This document shows positions 45,181 through 53,796 of a stretch of 64,000 nt of DNA, in pieces (positions within the stretch are counted from its first letter, which is position 1; each line of letters starts with the position of its first letter). A model generated the notes under the pieces. It worked only from the letters and a program-made list of their open reading frames with translations, had not been told where the DNA came from and did not search any database. Origin of the DNA: Hyphomicrobiaceae bacterium. Its GTDB lineage: Bacteria > Pseudomonadota > Alphaproteobacteria > Rhizobiales > Hyphomicrobiaceae. The position numbers were made by a program, and so were the translations under genes. The stretch is from contig JANYHF010000085.1 of NCBI GenBank assembly GCA_025359185.1, forward strand, positions 1 to 64,000. The letters run 5' to 3'.

Positions 45181-45959
45181 CCACCGCGGAACACCCCCTG
45201 CTGATAGCCGATGACCTAACCCACTCCTACGGCACGCGTATGGGGTGCACAGACGTCTCGTTCGAGTTGTATGAGGGCGAGGTGCTGGCCGTCGTTGGTG
45301 AATCCGGCTCGGGCAAGACGACGCTGCTCAACGTGCTCTCGGGCCTGTTGCCGCCGTCGCGCGGGCGCGTGATGTACCGGATGCGCGATGGTGTCACCCG
45401 CAATGTGCTCGATCTCAGCGAGGCCGAGCGGCGCTTCCTGCTGCGGACCGATTGGGGCTTCGTGCATCAGGATTCCGCGATGGGTCTCAGGATGCGCGTC
45501 TCTGCGGGGGGCAATGTTGGCGAGCGGCTGATGGCGATCGGCGACCGGCACTATGGCAAGATCCGCACCGCCGCCACCGATTGGCTGGAGCGTGTCGAAA
45601 TCAGTACAGATCGCATCGACGATATGCCCTTGCAGTTCTCCGGCGGTATGCGCCAGCGCTTGCAGATCGCCAAGTGTCTGGTGACAAAGCCACGCCTCGT
45701 TTACATGGATGAACCCACGGGCGGGCTGGACGTGTCGGTGCAGGCGCGTCTGCTCGATCTGATCCGCCAACTGGTGGAAGACCTCGGCCTTGCTGCCGTC
45801 GTCGTCACCCATGATCTTGCCGTGGCGCGGCTGCTGTCGCACCGCATCATTGTCATGCAGCAAGGCCGCATCATCGAGACCGGCCTCACCGACCGCGTGC
45901 TCGATGATCCTTGTACGCCCTATACGCAGCTGCTCGTCTCATCCGTGTTGCAGGCCTGA
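45177..45959 (+). CDS. phnK: C-P lyase ATP-binding protein PhnK
   Basis: PhnK is an ABC-type ATPase that docks on the C-P lyase core. The 260-residue protein has Walker A G-E-S-G-S-G-K-T-T-L (about residues 41-50), the signature F-S-G-G-M-R-Q-R-L-Q-I-A and Walker B L-V-Y-M-D-E-P-T-G-G-L-D-V-S. R-T-D-W-G-F-V-H-Q contains the Q loop. No transmembrane partner is encoded, as expected for this complex. It overlaps phnJ and abuts phnL. Confidence 0.93.
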   Translation: MTTAEHPLLIADDLTHSYGTRMGCTDVSFELYEGEVLAVVGESGSGKTTLLNVLSGLLPPSRGRVMYRMRDGVTRNVLDLSEAERRFLLRTDWGFVHQDSAMGLRMRVSAGGNVGERLMAIGDRHYGKIRTAATDWLERVEISTDRIDDMPLQFSGGMRQRLQIAKCLVTKPRLVYMDEPTGGLDVSVQARLLDLIRQLVEDLGLAAVVVTHDLAVARLLSHRIIVMQQGRIIETGLTDRVLDDPCTPYTQLLVSSVLQA

Positions 45960-46657
45960 TGATGACCGAAATGATGGACATTGATGGCGTCGCCAAGAGT
46001 TTCACGCTGCATTTGCGCGGCGGGACGGTGCTGCCCGTGATGCGTAACGTCAAACTCCATGTCAACACCGGGGAATGCGTTGTGCTTGGCGGCCCCTCGG
46101 GCGCCGGCAAATCCTCGCTGCTACGCATGATCTTTGGCAACTACGCCGCCGATGCGGGGCACATCCATGTCCGGGACGCTGGCGACATGGTGGACGTGGT
46201 GACGGCAACGCCGCGCCGCCTCGTTGAACTGCGCCGCCGGGCCATGAGTTATGTCAGTCAGTTCCTGCGGGTGATTCCACGGGTAAGCTCGCACGACATT
46301 GTAGCCCGCGCCGCCGCCGAGGGCGGGCTGGACGCCGGCGCTGCGGGCTCGCGTGCCGATTCGCTCCTCACATGCCTCAATGTACCGCCATCGCTTTGGC
46401 GTCTGCCGCCTGCGACCTTTTCGGGTGGCGAACAACAACGCATCAACATCGCACGCGGTTTCGCCGTGCCCCGCCCCATCCTGCTGCTTGACGAACCCAC
46501 TGCGTCACTCGATGCCGCCAACCGGCAAGTGGTTGTGAATATGATCAATGATGCCAAGCGGGCAGGTGCAGCCGTGCTCGGCATATTCCACGATGAAGAT
46601 GTGCGCGATCAGGTTGCCACGCGCATTGTCGATGTTACCCAATTCAAACCGCAATGA
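45959..46657 (+). CDS. phnL: C-P lyase ATP-binding protein PhnL
   Basis: PhnL is the second ABC-type ATPase, needed to form the ribose triphosphate phosphonate. The protein of about 232 residues has Walker A G-P-S-G-A-G-K-S-S-L, the signature F-S-G-G-E-Q-Q-R-I-N-I-A-R-G and Walker B I-L-L-L-D-E-P-T-A-S-L-D. The ATG shares its first base with the phnK stop (TGATG). A second ATG 3 bases later is equally likely. Confidence 0.93.
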   Translation: MMTEMMDIDGVAKSFTLHLRGGTVLPVMRNVKLHVNTGECVVLGGPSGAGKSSLLRMIFGNYAADAGHIHVRDAGDMVDVVTATPRRLVELRRRAMSYVSQFLRVIPRVSSHDIVARAAAEGGLDAGAAGSRADSLLTCLNVPPSLWRLPPATFSGGEQQRINIARGFAVPRPILLLDEPTASLDAANRQVVVNMINDAKRAGAAVLGIFHDEDVRDQVATRIVDVTQFKPQ

Positions 46658-46667
46658 GATCCACTTG

Positions 46668-47819
46668 ATGCCGGAACTTGAAGACTTACTGCTGACCAAT
46701 GCCCGTATCGTCCTGGCTGACCGCGTCATCGAGCGCGGCTGGGTCGCCGCGAGTGGCGGCATGATCACAGAACTGGGCGAGGGCCAGGCGCCCGGACGAG
46801 GCGCCGATCTTGACGGTGACTTGCTGATCCCCGGCCTCGTGGAGCTGCATACTGACCATATCGAGGCGCATTTTTTGCCGCGCCCCGCTGTCGTCTGGCA
46901 TCCGCTGGCGGCCGCCATCGCCTATGACGCGCAGATTGCCGCCTCGGGCATTACCACTGTGTTCGATTGTTTCCGGGTGGGGTCCGACGAACGCAAAGAC
47001 GTGATGATCGACAATGTGCTGATGTTGTCGCAGACGGTGCAGCAGGCGCAGGCAGATGGCCTCTTCCGGGTGCGCCACCTGACACATCTGCGCTGCGAAG
47101 TGTGCTCGCCTGATGTGATCACGGCCGCCGAAACGATGCTCGCGGCCCGCCCTGCCGAGATCATGTCGCTGATGGATCATACGCCCGGCCAGCGCCAGTT
47201 CCGCGATATCGAGAAGCTGAAGGACTACTATCGCCGTGCGTCCGGCATGTCGGAAGCGCAGATGCAGACATTTATTGCCGAACGGCTCGAATTGCATGGA
47301 CACTATGCCAAAATCAACCGCAAGGCGCTGGTGGCGGTTGCGCGTACGCATGATATTCGTCTGGCAAGCCATGACGATACGACTACGGAGCAGGTGGTCG
47401 AAGCCCTGGGCGATGGCGTGTCTATCGCAGAGTTTCCGGTGACATTGGAGGCTGCTGCGGCCTCACACGCTGCGGGCATCAAGGTCCTGATGGGCGCGCC
47501 GAACGTCGCGCGCGGCGGCTCGCACTCGGGAAACATCGCTGCGATTGAGCTGGCGCACGCTGGTGTGCTGGACATTTTGTCATCCGATTATGTACCCTCC
47601 AGCCTGCTGTTGGCCGCGTTCCACCTGGCCGCCCAGGTGCCCGGCATCACGCTTCCTGCGGCCATCGCCACAGTGACGCGCGCACCCGCCGAAGCGGCCG
47701 GCTTGTCCGACCGGGGTCAGATCGCGCCCGGCCACGTCGCCGATCTCATCCGGGTCACCGACCGCGCCGAAGTGCCTGTTGTGCGTACCGTCTGGTGTGC
47801 CGGACGGAGGGTGGTATGA
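46668..47819 (+). CDS. phnM: Alpha-D-ribose 1-methylphosphonate 5-triphosphate diphosphatase
   Basis: PhnM removes pyrophosphate from the ribosyl phosphonate triphosphate before C-P cleavage. The 383-residue amidohydrolase has L-V-E-L-H-T-D-H-I-E-A-H-F metal ligands near 56-70, S-L-M-D-H-T-P-G-Q-R-Q-F, L-A-S-H-D-D-T-T and the C-terminal S-S-D-Y-V-P-S-S-L-L. I chose the ATG ahead of P-E-L-E-D-L-L-L-T-N-A-R-I. It overlaps phnN by 4 bp. Confidence 0.93.
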   Translation: MPELEDLLLTNARIVLADRVIERGWVAASGGMITELGEGQAPGRGADLDGDLLIPGLVELHTDHIEAHFLPRPAVVWHPLAAAIAYDAQIAASGITTVFDCFRVGSDERKDVMIDNVLMLSQTVQQAQADGLFRVRHLTHLRCEVCSPDVITAAETMLAARPAEIMSLMDHTPGQRQFRDIEKLKDYYRRASGMSEAQMQTFIAERLELHGHYAKINRKALVAVARTHDIRLASHDDTTTEQVVEALGDGVSIAEFPVTLEAAAASHAAGIKVLMGAPNVARGGSHSGNIAAIELAHAGVLDILSSDYVPSSLLLAAFHLAAQVPGITLPAAIATVTRAPAEAAGLSDRGQIAPGHVADLIRVTDRAEVPVVRTVWCAGRRVV

Positions 47820-48373
47820 GCACACCCGGCGTCCTGGTTCTGGTCGTTGGCCCGTCTGGTGCCGGCAAGGATACGCTGATCAACGCTGCGCGCGAGAAGC
47901 TGGCGGACGATCCCCAGTTTGTCTTTCCACGCCGCGTTGTCACTCGCACCCGTACGGCCTTTGAGGATCACGATAGCATCGATACGGAGGATTTTGTCCG
48001 CGCTGTCACAGCGGGGGAGTTTGCACTGCATTGGCAAGCCCATAACCTGGGATACGGCGTGCCGCGCACCATCGAAAGCCAGATTGCTAAAGGCCGGGTT
48101 GTTGTTTGCAACGTCTCGCGCACCGTGATCGAACAGGCGCGGGCGCGATTTCCCCGGGTGCACGTGGTCTACATCGATGCAAGTCCCGAAGTCCGGGCCG
48201 CCCGCATTGTCAAACGCGGCCGTGACGCCGCCGAGGGCTCGCGCAGCGATCCAAATCGCGCTGGCCCCGGCCGGCCGTCTTATGATGTACTGATCGACAA
48301 TTCGGATGCGTTGGAGGGTGCCGTAGCCCGTTTCATGGTGGTCCTCCTCGAGCTGGCGGCCGAAACCTCGTGA
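47816..48373 (+). CDS. phnN: Ribose 1,5-bisphosphate phosphokinase
   Basis: PhnN turns ribose 1,5-bisphosphate into PRPP, recycling the sugar released by C-P lyase. The 185-residue protein has Walker A G-P-S-G-A-G-K-D-T-L at 12-21, F-P-R-R-V-V-T-R near 43 and H-W-Q-A-H-N-L-G-Y-G-V, all typical. Its ATG overlaps the phnM stop. Confidence 0.92.
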   Translation: MSTPGVLVLVVGPSGAGKDTLINAAREKLADDPQFVFPRRVVTRTRTAFEDHDSIDTEDFVRAVTAGEFALHWQAHNLGYGVPRTIESQIAKGRVVVCNVSRTVIEQARARFPRVHVVYIDASPEVRAARIVKRGRDAAEGSRSDPNRAGPGRPSYDVLIDNSDALEGAVARFMVVLLELAAETS

Positions 48374-48432
48374 TCAACTTCAAACTTTTGGTCGTTTTTT
48401 CGTCATGGCAGAGAAAGCCGCCGTGACGATTG

Positions 48433-49110
48433 ATGGGGGCCGTTGTCTCAATCGCTAAATTCGGATTGCACCAGATGATCAAAACTCCGTCAGGACAAAC
48501 CCGACTGAGCCTCCAACCGCTCATTCACGAGGGAGCGTCCGTCACAGCGTCGACGCTCGGTCTCTATACTGAAATCGGGACGCGCACGTCGCTGACCGAG
48601 GTCGCACTTGGCGACTACTCTTATGTTATGAGCGACTGCGAAATCATCTATGCCAGCATCGGTAAGTTCTGCTCGATTGCCGCACACGCTCGCATCCATC
48701 CCGTGAACCATCCGATGCAGCGGGCCAGCCAATCGCATTTCACCTACCGGGCGGCGGACTATTTTGCGGGCGAAGCCCACGAGGAGGATTTTATTGATTG
48801 GCGCCGGGCCCAGCGCGTCCACATAGGTCACGATGTCTGGGTGGGACACGGAGCGATTGTGCTGGCGGGGCGCAAGGCCGGGACCGGCGCGGTGCTGGCG
48901 GCGGGCGCGGTCGTCACCAAGGATGTGGCGCCCTACACGATTGTTGGCGGCAACCCGGCGCGGCTGCTCAAGCGCCGGTTTCCCCAAAGCATCGGCGACC
49001 GCCTCGAACGGCTCGCTTGGTGGGATTGGAGCCACGCGCAGCTGCGAAAGACCCTGCCCGATTTCCAGTCATTGCCCATCGAAGCGTTCCTGGAGAAACA
49101 TGGCGGTTAG
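48433..49110 (+). CDS. Hexapeptide-repeat transferase of phosphonate metabolism
   Basis: The protein of about 225 residues has left-handed beta-helix turns (I-H-E-G-A-S-V, G-L-Y-T-E-I-G, V-A-L-G-D-Y-S-Y) and the xenobiotic acetyltransferase-like core I-G-K-F-C-S-I-A-A-H-A-R-I-H-P-V-N-H-P, I-G-H-D-V-W-V-G-H-G-A-I-V-L and D-V-A-P-Y-T-I-V-G-G-N-P-A. A family of such transferases recurs at the end of phn operons; it may acetylate aminoalkylphosphonates as PhnO does, but this is unproven. The start is uncertain (TTG 48430, ATG 48433 or ATG 48475). Confidence 0.8.
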   Translation: MGAVVSIAKFGLHQMIKTPSGQTRLSLQPLIHEGASVTASTLGLYTEIGTRTSLTEVALGDYSYVMSDCEIIYASIGKFCSIAAHARIHPVNHPMQRASQSHFTYRAADYFAGEAHEEDFIDWRRAQRVHIGHDVWVGHGAIVLAGRKAGTGAVLAAGAVVTKDVAPYTIVGGNPARLLKRRFPQSIGDRLERLAWWDWSHAQLRKTLPDFQSLPIEAFLEKHGG

Positions 49111-49181
49111 CGGACCGAATTCAACGGTTTCCTCCCTCCCACCTCATCATGGCAGCATAGGCTGTTCTAAGTGTTAGGCGC

Positions 49182-49195
49182 GGACCACCAGGTCC
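49182..49195. terminator. Short hairpin between convergent genes
   Basis: GGACC-ACCA-GGTCC lies just before the stop of the secretion adaptor and downstream of the phn operon. It has no T tract, so factor-independent termination is doubtful. Confidence 0.3.
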
Positions 49196-50494
49196 CTACT
49201 TCTCCCGCACGGCCCGTTGCATCTGGTCGGTGATCGGCTTCAGGATGTAGCTGGCAAACGTTCGCTCGCCGGTGACGATGAAGGCTTCGGCGGGCATTCC
49301 GGGCAGCAGCTTCAGGCCGTCGAGCCGTTTCATCTCGTCGTCGCTGATGCTGACACCGGCGAGATAAAAGGCAGCGCCGGTCTGGGGTTCGCGCGACAGA
49401 TCACCGGCGATGCGGCTGACCGTGCCAGTCAGTTCCGGGGTCGTGCGTTTATTGAAAGCGGTGAACCGGACGCGCACGTCCTGCCCGAAATGCACCTGGT
49501 CGATGTCCTGTGGTGCGATTTTTATCTCGACGATCAGCCGGTCGCTCTCGGGCACGATAAGCATCATCGGCTCGGTCGGCGACACTACGCCGCCGACGGT
49601 GTGCACGGCCAACTGATGCACTTTGCCCGAGATCGGCGCACGGATCTCGATGCGCTTCAATTGTTCCTGCGCCGAGGTCAGCCGCTGCTCCATCTCGCCG
49701 ATCTTGGTTTCGGTCTCGCGCAAATCCTTGGAGACGTCCGACAGACTCTCCTTTTCCAATTGTGACTTCTGCAAAACGGTTTCCTTGATCTTGCCTTTGA
49801 GCTCGGCGATCTTGGCGATCGTGCTGCCGATGACACCTTCGGCCTGCACCACTTCGCGGTCGAGTTGGGTCATGCGCGGGCGCGTCACCAGATGAGCAGC
49901 CGCCAGGCCTTGCAACGACTGTCGCTCCTTGGCGGCAACTTCGCGCCCGGCTTTGGCTGCGTCGAGTTGCTGTTGCAAGCCATCGATCTGCTCATTGAGC
50001 TGACCAATCCGCTCGTCCATCTGCTGGCGCTGGCCATCCTGCGACGAGTGACGCGAGACCAGGAACTTGCGTTCGCTGGACAAGACCTCGTCAATCGCAT
50101 CGTCGTGTTCGGCTTGTTTGAGGAGATCGGCCGGGAAGCCGATCTCGTCGCGGCCGGCGCGCTCGGCCAGCAGGCGGGCCTCACGGGCGCGGGCCGAGGT
50201 GAGGTCGTTGATGACGATGTTGAGGCTGGCCTTGGTGTCGGTATCGTTGAGGCGCACCAGCAGATCGCCCTCGGTGACGTGCTGGCCTTCGGTCACGTAG
50301 AGCGCGCCGACAACGCCGCCGGTCTGGTGCTGGACCTTGCGCAAGTTGCCCTCGGCCACAACAATTCCGGAGCTGACAATGGCAGAGCCCAGCGGCGCCA
50401 TGAAACTCCAGGCCGTCGTGGTGCCGCCGAACAGGGCCACCACGGCGAGCGCCAGCCACATCTGGTGCCGCATTTCGTTCTTTGCGCTGCGCAT
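49196..50494 (-). CDS. Type I secretion periplasmic adaptor (HlyD/PrtE family)
   Basis: This membrane fusion protein links the inner-membrane ABC exporter to an outer-membrane TolC channel. The 432-residue product has one N-terminal transmembrane helix (about 12-34), a lipoyl-like half motif G-I-V-V-A-E-G-N-L-R-K-V-Q-H, a long coiled coil (about 90-280) and the C-terminal I-R-A-P-I-S-G-K-V-H-Q-L with L-P-G-M-P-A-E-A-F-I. It overlaps the transporter gene stop by one base. No TolC gene or obvious RTX substrate is in the window. Confidence 0.9.
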   Translation of the reverse strand: MRSAKNEMRHQMWLALAVVALFGGTTTAWSFMAPLGSAIVSSGIVVAEGNLRKVQHQTGGVVGALYVTEGQHVTEGDLLVRLNDTDTKASLNIVINDLTSARAREARLLAERAGRDEIGFPADLLKQAEHDDAIDEVLSSERKFLVSRHSSQDGQRQQMDERIGQLNEQIDGLQQQLDAAKAGREVAAKERQSLQGLAAAHLVTRPRMTQLDREVVQAEGVIGSTIAKIAELKGKIKETVLQKSQLEKESLSDVSKDLRETETKIGEMEQRLTSAQEQLKRIEIRAPISGKVHQLAVHTVGGVVSPTEPMMLIVPESDRLIVEIKIAPQDIDQVHFGQDVRVRFTAFNKRTTPELTGTVSRIAGDLSREPQTGAAFYLAGVSISDDEMKRLDGLKLLPGMPAEAFIVTGERTFASYILKPITDQMQRAVREK

Positions 50495-52314
50495 TATTCA
50501 GCTCCCATGGCTACGCCCGCCAGCCGGAGCGGCGCGCCTGACGGTTGACCCATTGCGATGCCCGGCTGGCCAGCGGCCGGGTTGATCGGCACGACCTTGT
50601 TCGCATTCTGCACGGTTTTGGCGAGAATCTCGTCACGCGGGCCAAAGGCAACCACTTCGCCGTGTTGCATAACGAGCAGCTTGTCCACCGCCTGGATGGC
50701 GCTTGGCCGGTGCGCAACCACGATGACAATGCCGCCACGCTTGCGGACCGACGCGATGGCCTCGCTGACTGCCCCTTCACCCTCGCTGTCGAGGTTGGAG
50801 TTGGGCTCATCGAGCACGACCAGGAACGGGTTGCCGTAGAGCGCGCGCGCCAGGCCCACGCGCTGTCGTTGCCCGGCCGACAGCTGCGCGCCGCCATGGC
50901 CGATGCGGGTGTCGTAGCCGTTGGCGAACCCCAGCACGGTCTGATGGAAGCCGCTCGCCGTCGCCGCCGCAATCACGGATTTCGATGTGAAATCGGGCTG
51001 GAAGCGCGCGATGTTCTCGGCAATCGTACCATCGAACAGCTGGATATCCTGCGGCAGGTAGCCGATATGGGGCCCAAGCCGTACCGGGTCCCACTGCTCA
51101 AGGCCGGCGCCATCGAGAATGATGCGCCCACTGACCGGTTTCCAAACGCCAACGATGGCGCGGGCCAGCGAGGTTTTGCCGGACGCGCTCGACCCGATGA
51201 TGCCGAGGCCCTGGCCCGCTTCCAGCGCAAAACTCGCCCGCTTGACGATGGTTTGCGGCGTACCCGGAACCGTGACGATGATGTTGTCGATCTTCAGCGA
51301 TTTCACCGGCGCCGGCAGCTCGAACGGTTTGGCGCGGGCCGGAAAGTTCGTGAACAGCTGTGTCAGGCGCGCCCGGCTCTGGCGGGCAGCGATCAGGCTC
51401 TTCCAGGCACCGATCGCCATATCAATGGGGGCGAGCGCGCGCGACGACAAGATGGTGCCTGCGATGATCGAGCCCGACGACATCTCGCCCTTGATAGCGA
51501 GATAGGCGCCAAGCCCGAGCATGGCCGATTGCAGCACATAGCGGAAGGTTTTCGAAATCGACGAGATGCCACCAACGGCGAACGTCAACTGACGGTTGGC
51601 GGTCATGGCCTCGGTGTGGGCGGTTTGCCAGCGGGTGCTCAGCACACCATGCATTCCCATAGCGCGCACGGCTTCGGAATTGCGCTGCGTGGCATCGGCA
51701 ATGCTGTTGCGTTTGGAGGTGGCTTCGGACGCTGCCTTGGCCGGACCCTTGCCACGGAAATCGGCCAGCACCGTCAAGCCGATCAGAACGCAGGCGCTGC
51801 CCACGGACACTTCGCCCAGCAGCGGATGCAGAATGAACAACGCCACCACATAGATCGGCACCCAAGGCATATCGAACAGCGCCAGCGGTCCCGGGCCGCC
51901 CAGATAGGCGCGCACCGTATCGAGATCGCGGAACGGCTGCATGGCCTCGGCCGAGCCGCGCGTGGCGCCGGGCGGCATTTCGATCACGGCTTGGTGGATC
52001 TTGGGGCCGGCCTCATCATCGATGCGCTCGCCAACAAGTGCCAGCACGCGGGCGCGCATCATTTCAAGAAGTCCCTGGAAAAGATAGGCCCCGATGGCGA
52101 TCCCCGACAGGGCCCAGAGTGTCGGCACACTGTGGCTGCCGAGGACGCGGTCATAGACCTGCATCATGAACAGCGAGCCCGTCAGCATTAGCAGATTGAT
52201 GAGACCCGAGATGGCCGCAACGCCCACAAAGATGCTGCGCGAAGACTTCAGCACCGCCGCGATGGGTGATTGGCCTGCCCCCTGTGCCGGCAGTGCCTGG
52301 GTTACGCTACTCAT
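50494..52314 (-). CDS. Type I secretion ABC transporter permease/ATPase (PrtD family)
   Basis: This 606-residue exporter energises one-step protein secretion. The N-terminal half has about six transmembrane helices; the C-terminal ATPase has Walker A G-S-S-A-S-G-K-T-S-L (about 372-381), L-P-Q-D-I-Q-L-F-D-G-T-I-A-E-N-I, the signature L-S-A-G-Q-R-Q-R-V-G-L-A-R-A-L-Y and Walker B F-L-V-V-L-D-E-P. There is no N-terminal peptidase domain, so substrates probably carry uncleaved C-terminal signals. It is co-transcribed with the adaptor. Confidence 0.92.
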   Translation of the reverse strand: MSSVTQALPAQGAGQSPIAAVLKSSRSIFVGVAAISGLINLLMLTGSLFMMQVYDRVLGSHSVPTLWALSGIAIGAYLFQGLLEMMRARVLALVGERIDDEAGPKIHQAVIEMPPGATRGSAEAMQPFRDLDTVRAYLGGPGPLALFDMPWVPIYVVALFILHPLLGEVSVGSACVLIGLTVLADFRGKGPAKAASEATSKRNSIADATQRNSEAVRAMGMHGVLSTRWQTAHTEAMTANRQLTFAVGGISSISKTFRYVLQSAMLGLGAYLAIKGEMSSGSIIAGTILSSRALAPIDMAIGAWKSLIAARQSRARLTQLFTNFPARAKPFELPAPVKSLKIDNIIVTVPGTPQTIVKRASFALEAGQGLGIIGSSASGKTSLARAIVGVWKPVSGRIILDGAGLEQWDPVRLGPHIGYLPQDIQLFDGTIAENIARFQPDFTSKSVIAAATASGFHQTVLGFANGYDTRIGHGGAQLSAGQRQRVGLARALYGNPFLVVLDEPNSNLDSEGEGAVSEAIASVRKRGGIVIVVAHRPSAIQAVDKLLVMQHGEVVAFGPRDEILAKTVQNANKVVPINPAAGQPGIAMGQPSGAPLRLAGVAMGAE

Positions 52315-52651
52315 CTGAACCCACTCCCGCCCTATTAATCGGCCACGCCCATTGGCACTCGAGAGCCAACCCTACGTGCCTGCAAGGATCGCGCCTAGGT
52401 AAGGAAGGCCCGGGCTCATGGCCCCCGCCGATGGTCCGAAAGGGGGGGGTGAGCGCTCCATTTCAGTCGTCCCGGATCGGCTCCAGCACCCGTCCGATGC
52501 CAGTCTCACTCGCGGGTATCAAGCATTCGGGTCACTCTGCGATTGGTTAGCGTCATTCATGGCCCATAATGGCACGCCGGTTAAACTTCTGTTCAGCAGT
52601 CTCGCACACTCTCAGACATCAGGATCGATTCGGGGTTGGGGGGGGCTGGCG
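52315..52651. promoter_or_regulatory. Divergent intergenic region with a CtrA-like half-conserved site
   Basis: This 337-bp stretch separates the type I exporter and the TPR lipoprotein and must hold both promoters. TTAA-N7-TTCA at 52581-52595 is one base from the alphaproteobacterial CtrA consensus TTAA-N7-TTAA. A G-rich tract ahead of 52652 supplies the lipoprotein ribosome binding site. An open frame here (from 52418) reads into the lipoprotein but lacks support as coding sequence. Confidence 0.35.
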
Positions 52652-53551
52652 ATGGCGCGACGGCAGATGACAGCGATGGTGCCGCTGGTGCTGGGCGTTC
52701 TGTTGACGGGCTGCGCCAGCTCTGGCGAGGGGCAATCGCTGTTTTCGACTGCGGATGGGGCGAGCGAACAGACCAGTTCGATAGCGAAGGCCAACACGCC
52801 TGCCGGGGCCGCGGCGGCCAGGGAGTATTGGCAAACCGCCTATGCCAAGAACCCGAGTGACGAAAAAGCCATCATCGGATATGCCCGTATCTTGAAGGGC
52901 GAAGGCGCCAAGGACAAGGCCTTGAGCCTGCTGCAGCAGGCCGCAATCTATAATGCCGATAGCAAGGCCATCGCCTCCGAAGAAGGCCGGCTGGCGCTCG
53001 ATATGGGCCAAGTGGATCTCGCCGAGAAGCTGCTGACCCGGGCCAATGATCAGCAAGCGCCGGACTGGCGCGTGTTGAACGCGCTCGGCGCCATCGAGGC
53101 CCAACGCGGCAACAAAGCGCCCGCCAAAGACTATTTCGAGCGCGCGGCGAAACTGGCGCCAAGAGAGCCCAGCGTGCTCAACAATCTGGCGCTGACCTAT
53201 GCGCTCAACAACGATCCGGCCAAGGCCGAAGAGATGCTGCGCCGCGCCGCCGCTGCCGGTGGCGACGTGACCAAGGTACGCCAGAACCTCGCGCTGGTGC
53301 TGGGTGTCCAAGGCAAACTCGATGAGGCCCAACAGGTCGCCGAGGCCGATCTCGGCAAAGAGCAATCCAACGCCAACCGGGCGTATCTGCAAAAGATGGT
53401 AGCCTCGACGCCGATGGCGCTCGGCAAGGCACTCAAGGGCGGCAAAGCTCTGGCGGTGCCCGCCAATGCGTGGTCGACCGGGACGCAGGTCGAACCGCTC
53501 CCGGTGCCGGGCAGTGCTTGGTCCGCCAATGTGGCCACCGCAGGCAAATAA
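52652..53551 (+). CDS. TPR-repeat lipoprotein, TadD-like
   Basis: The 299-residue protein has a lipoprotein signal ending V-L-L-T-G-C at Cys21. Tandem TPR units then follow (A-R-E-Y-W-Q-T-A-Y-A-K-N-P-S-D, A-L-S-L-L-Q-Q-A, N-A-L-G-A-I-E-A-Q-R-G-N, N-L-A-L-T-Y-A-L-N-N-D-P-A-K-A). This layout matches TadD, a lipoprotein of Flp pilus assembly, but no other tad genes are nearby. The relation may be only structural. I chose ATG 52652 by the lipoprotein signal and the G-rich stretch upstream. Confidence 0.7.
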   Translation: MARRQMTAMVPLVLGVLLTGCASSGEGQSLFSTADGASEQTSSIAKANTPAGAAAAREYWQTAYAKNPSDEKAIIGYARILKGEGAKDKALSLLQQAAIYNADSKAIASEEGRLALDMGQVDLAEKLLTRANDQQAPDWRVLNALGAIEAQRGNKAPAKDYFERAAKLAPREPSVLNNLALTYALNNDPAKAEEMLRRAAAAGGDVTKVRQNLALVLGVQGKLDEAQQVAEADLGKEQSNANRAYLQKMVASTPMALGKALKGGKALAVPANAWSTGTQVEPLPVPGSAWSANVATAGK

Positions 53552-53581
53552 CGTCCACACCGAATTGGGGTTACCGTCTTC

Positions 53582-53624
53582 CCGGATGCGCTGCACCGTG
53601 CGTCATGGTGCAGTGCTGATCCGG
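53582..53624. terminator. Nested hairpin after the TPR lipoprotein gene
   Basis: Outer arms CCGGAT (53582-53587) and ATCCGG (53619-53624) enclose inner arms CTGCACC (53591-53597) and GGTGCAG (53607-53613). The layout looks like a small REP-type element or a terminator lacking a T tract. The rest of the 53552-53796 gap shows no gene. Confidence 0.45.
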
Positions 53625-53796
53625 CGCCTTGCCTGCGGCTTCTGCACCCGGCCATTGCACAACAGTCCCGTGACTGCCGCGCATGGGATGACGACGGCTC
53701 TGGGTCCAGCCAATGCGCCGCGCTGGCCGGTTTCGCGCGCTTACCAAACCGGCTACCTTTCCGGGCAAATCTGCCACCCTCGCCCGGAGCTTGCCC

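Noticed and set aside
50545..52191. 548-codon open frame antisense to the type I exporter
   Set aside because: The exporter on the minus strand has all ABC motifs. The antisense frame is rich in Arg, His and Gln and has no recognisable domain.
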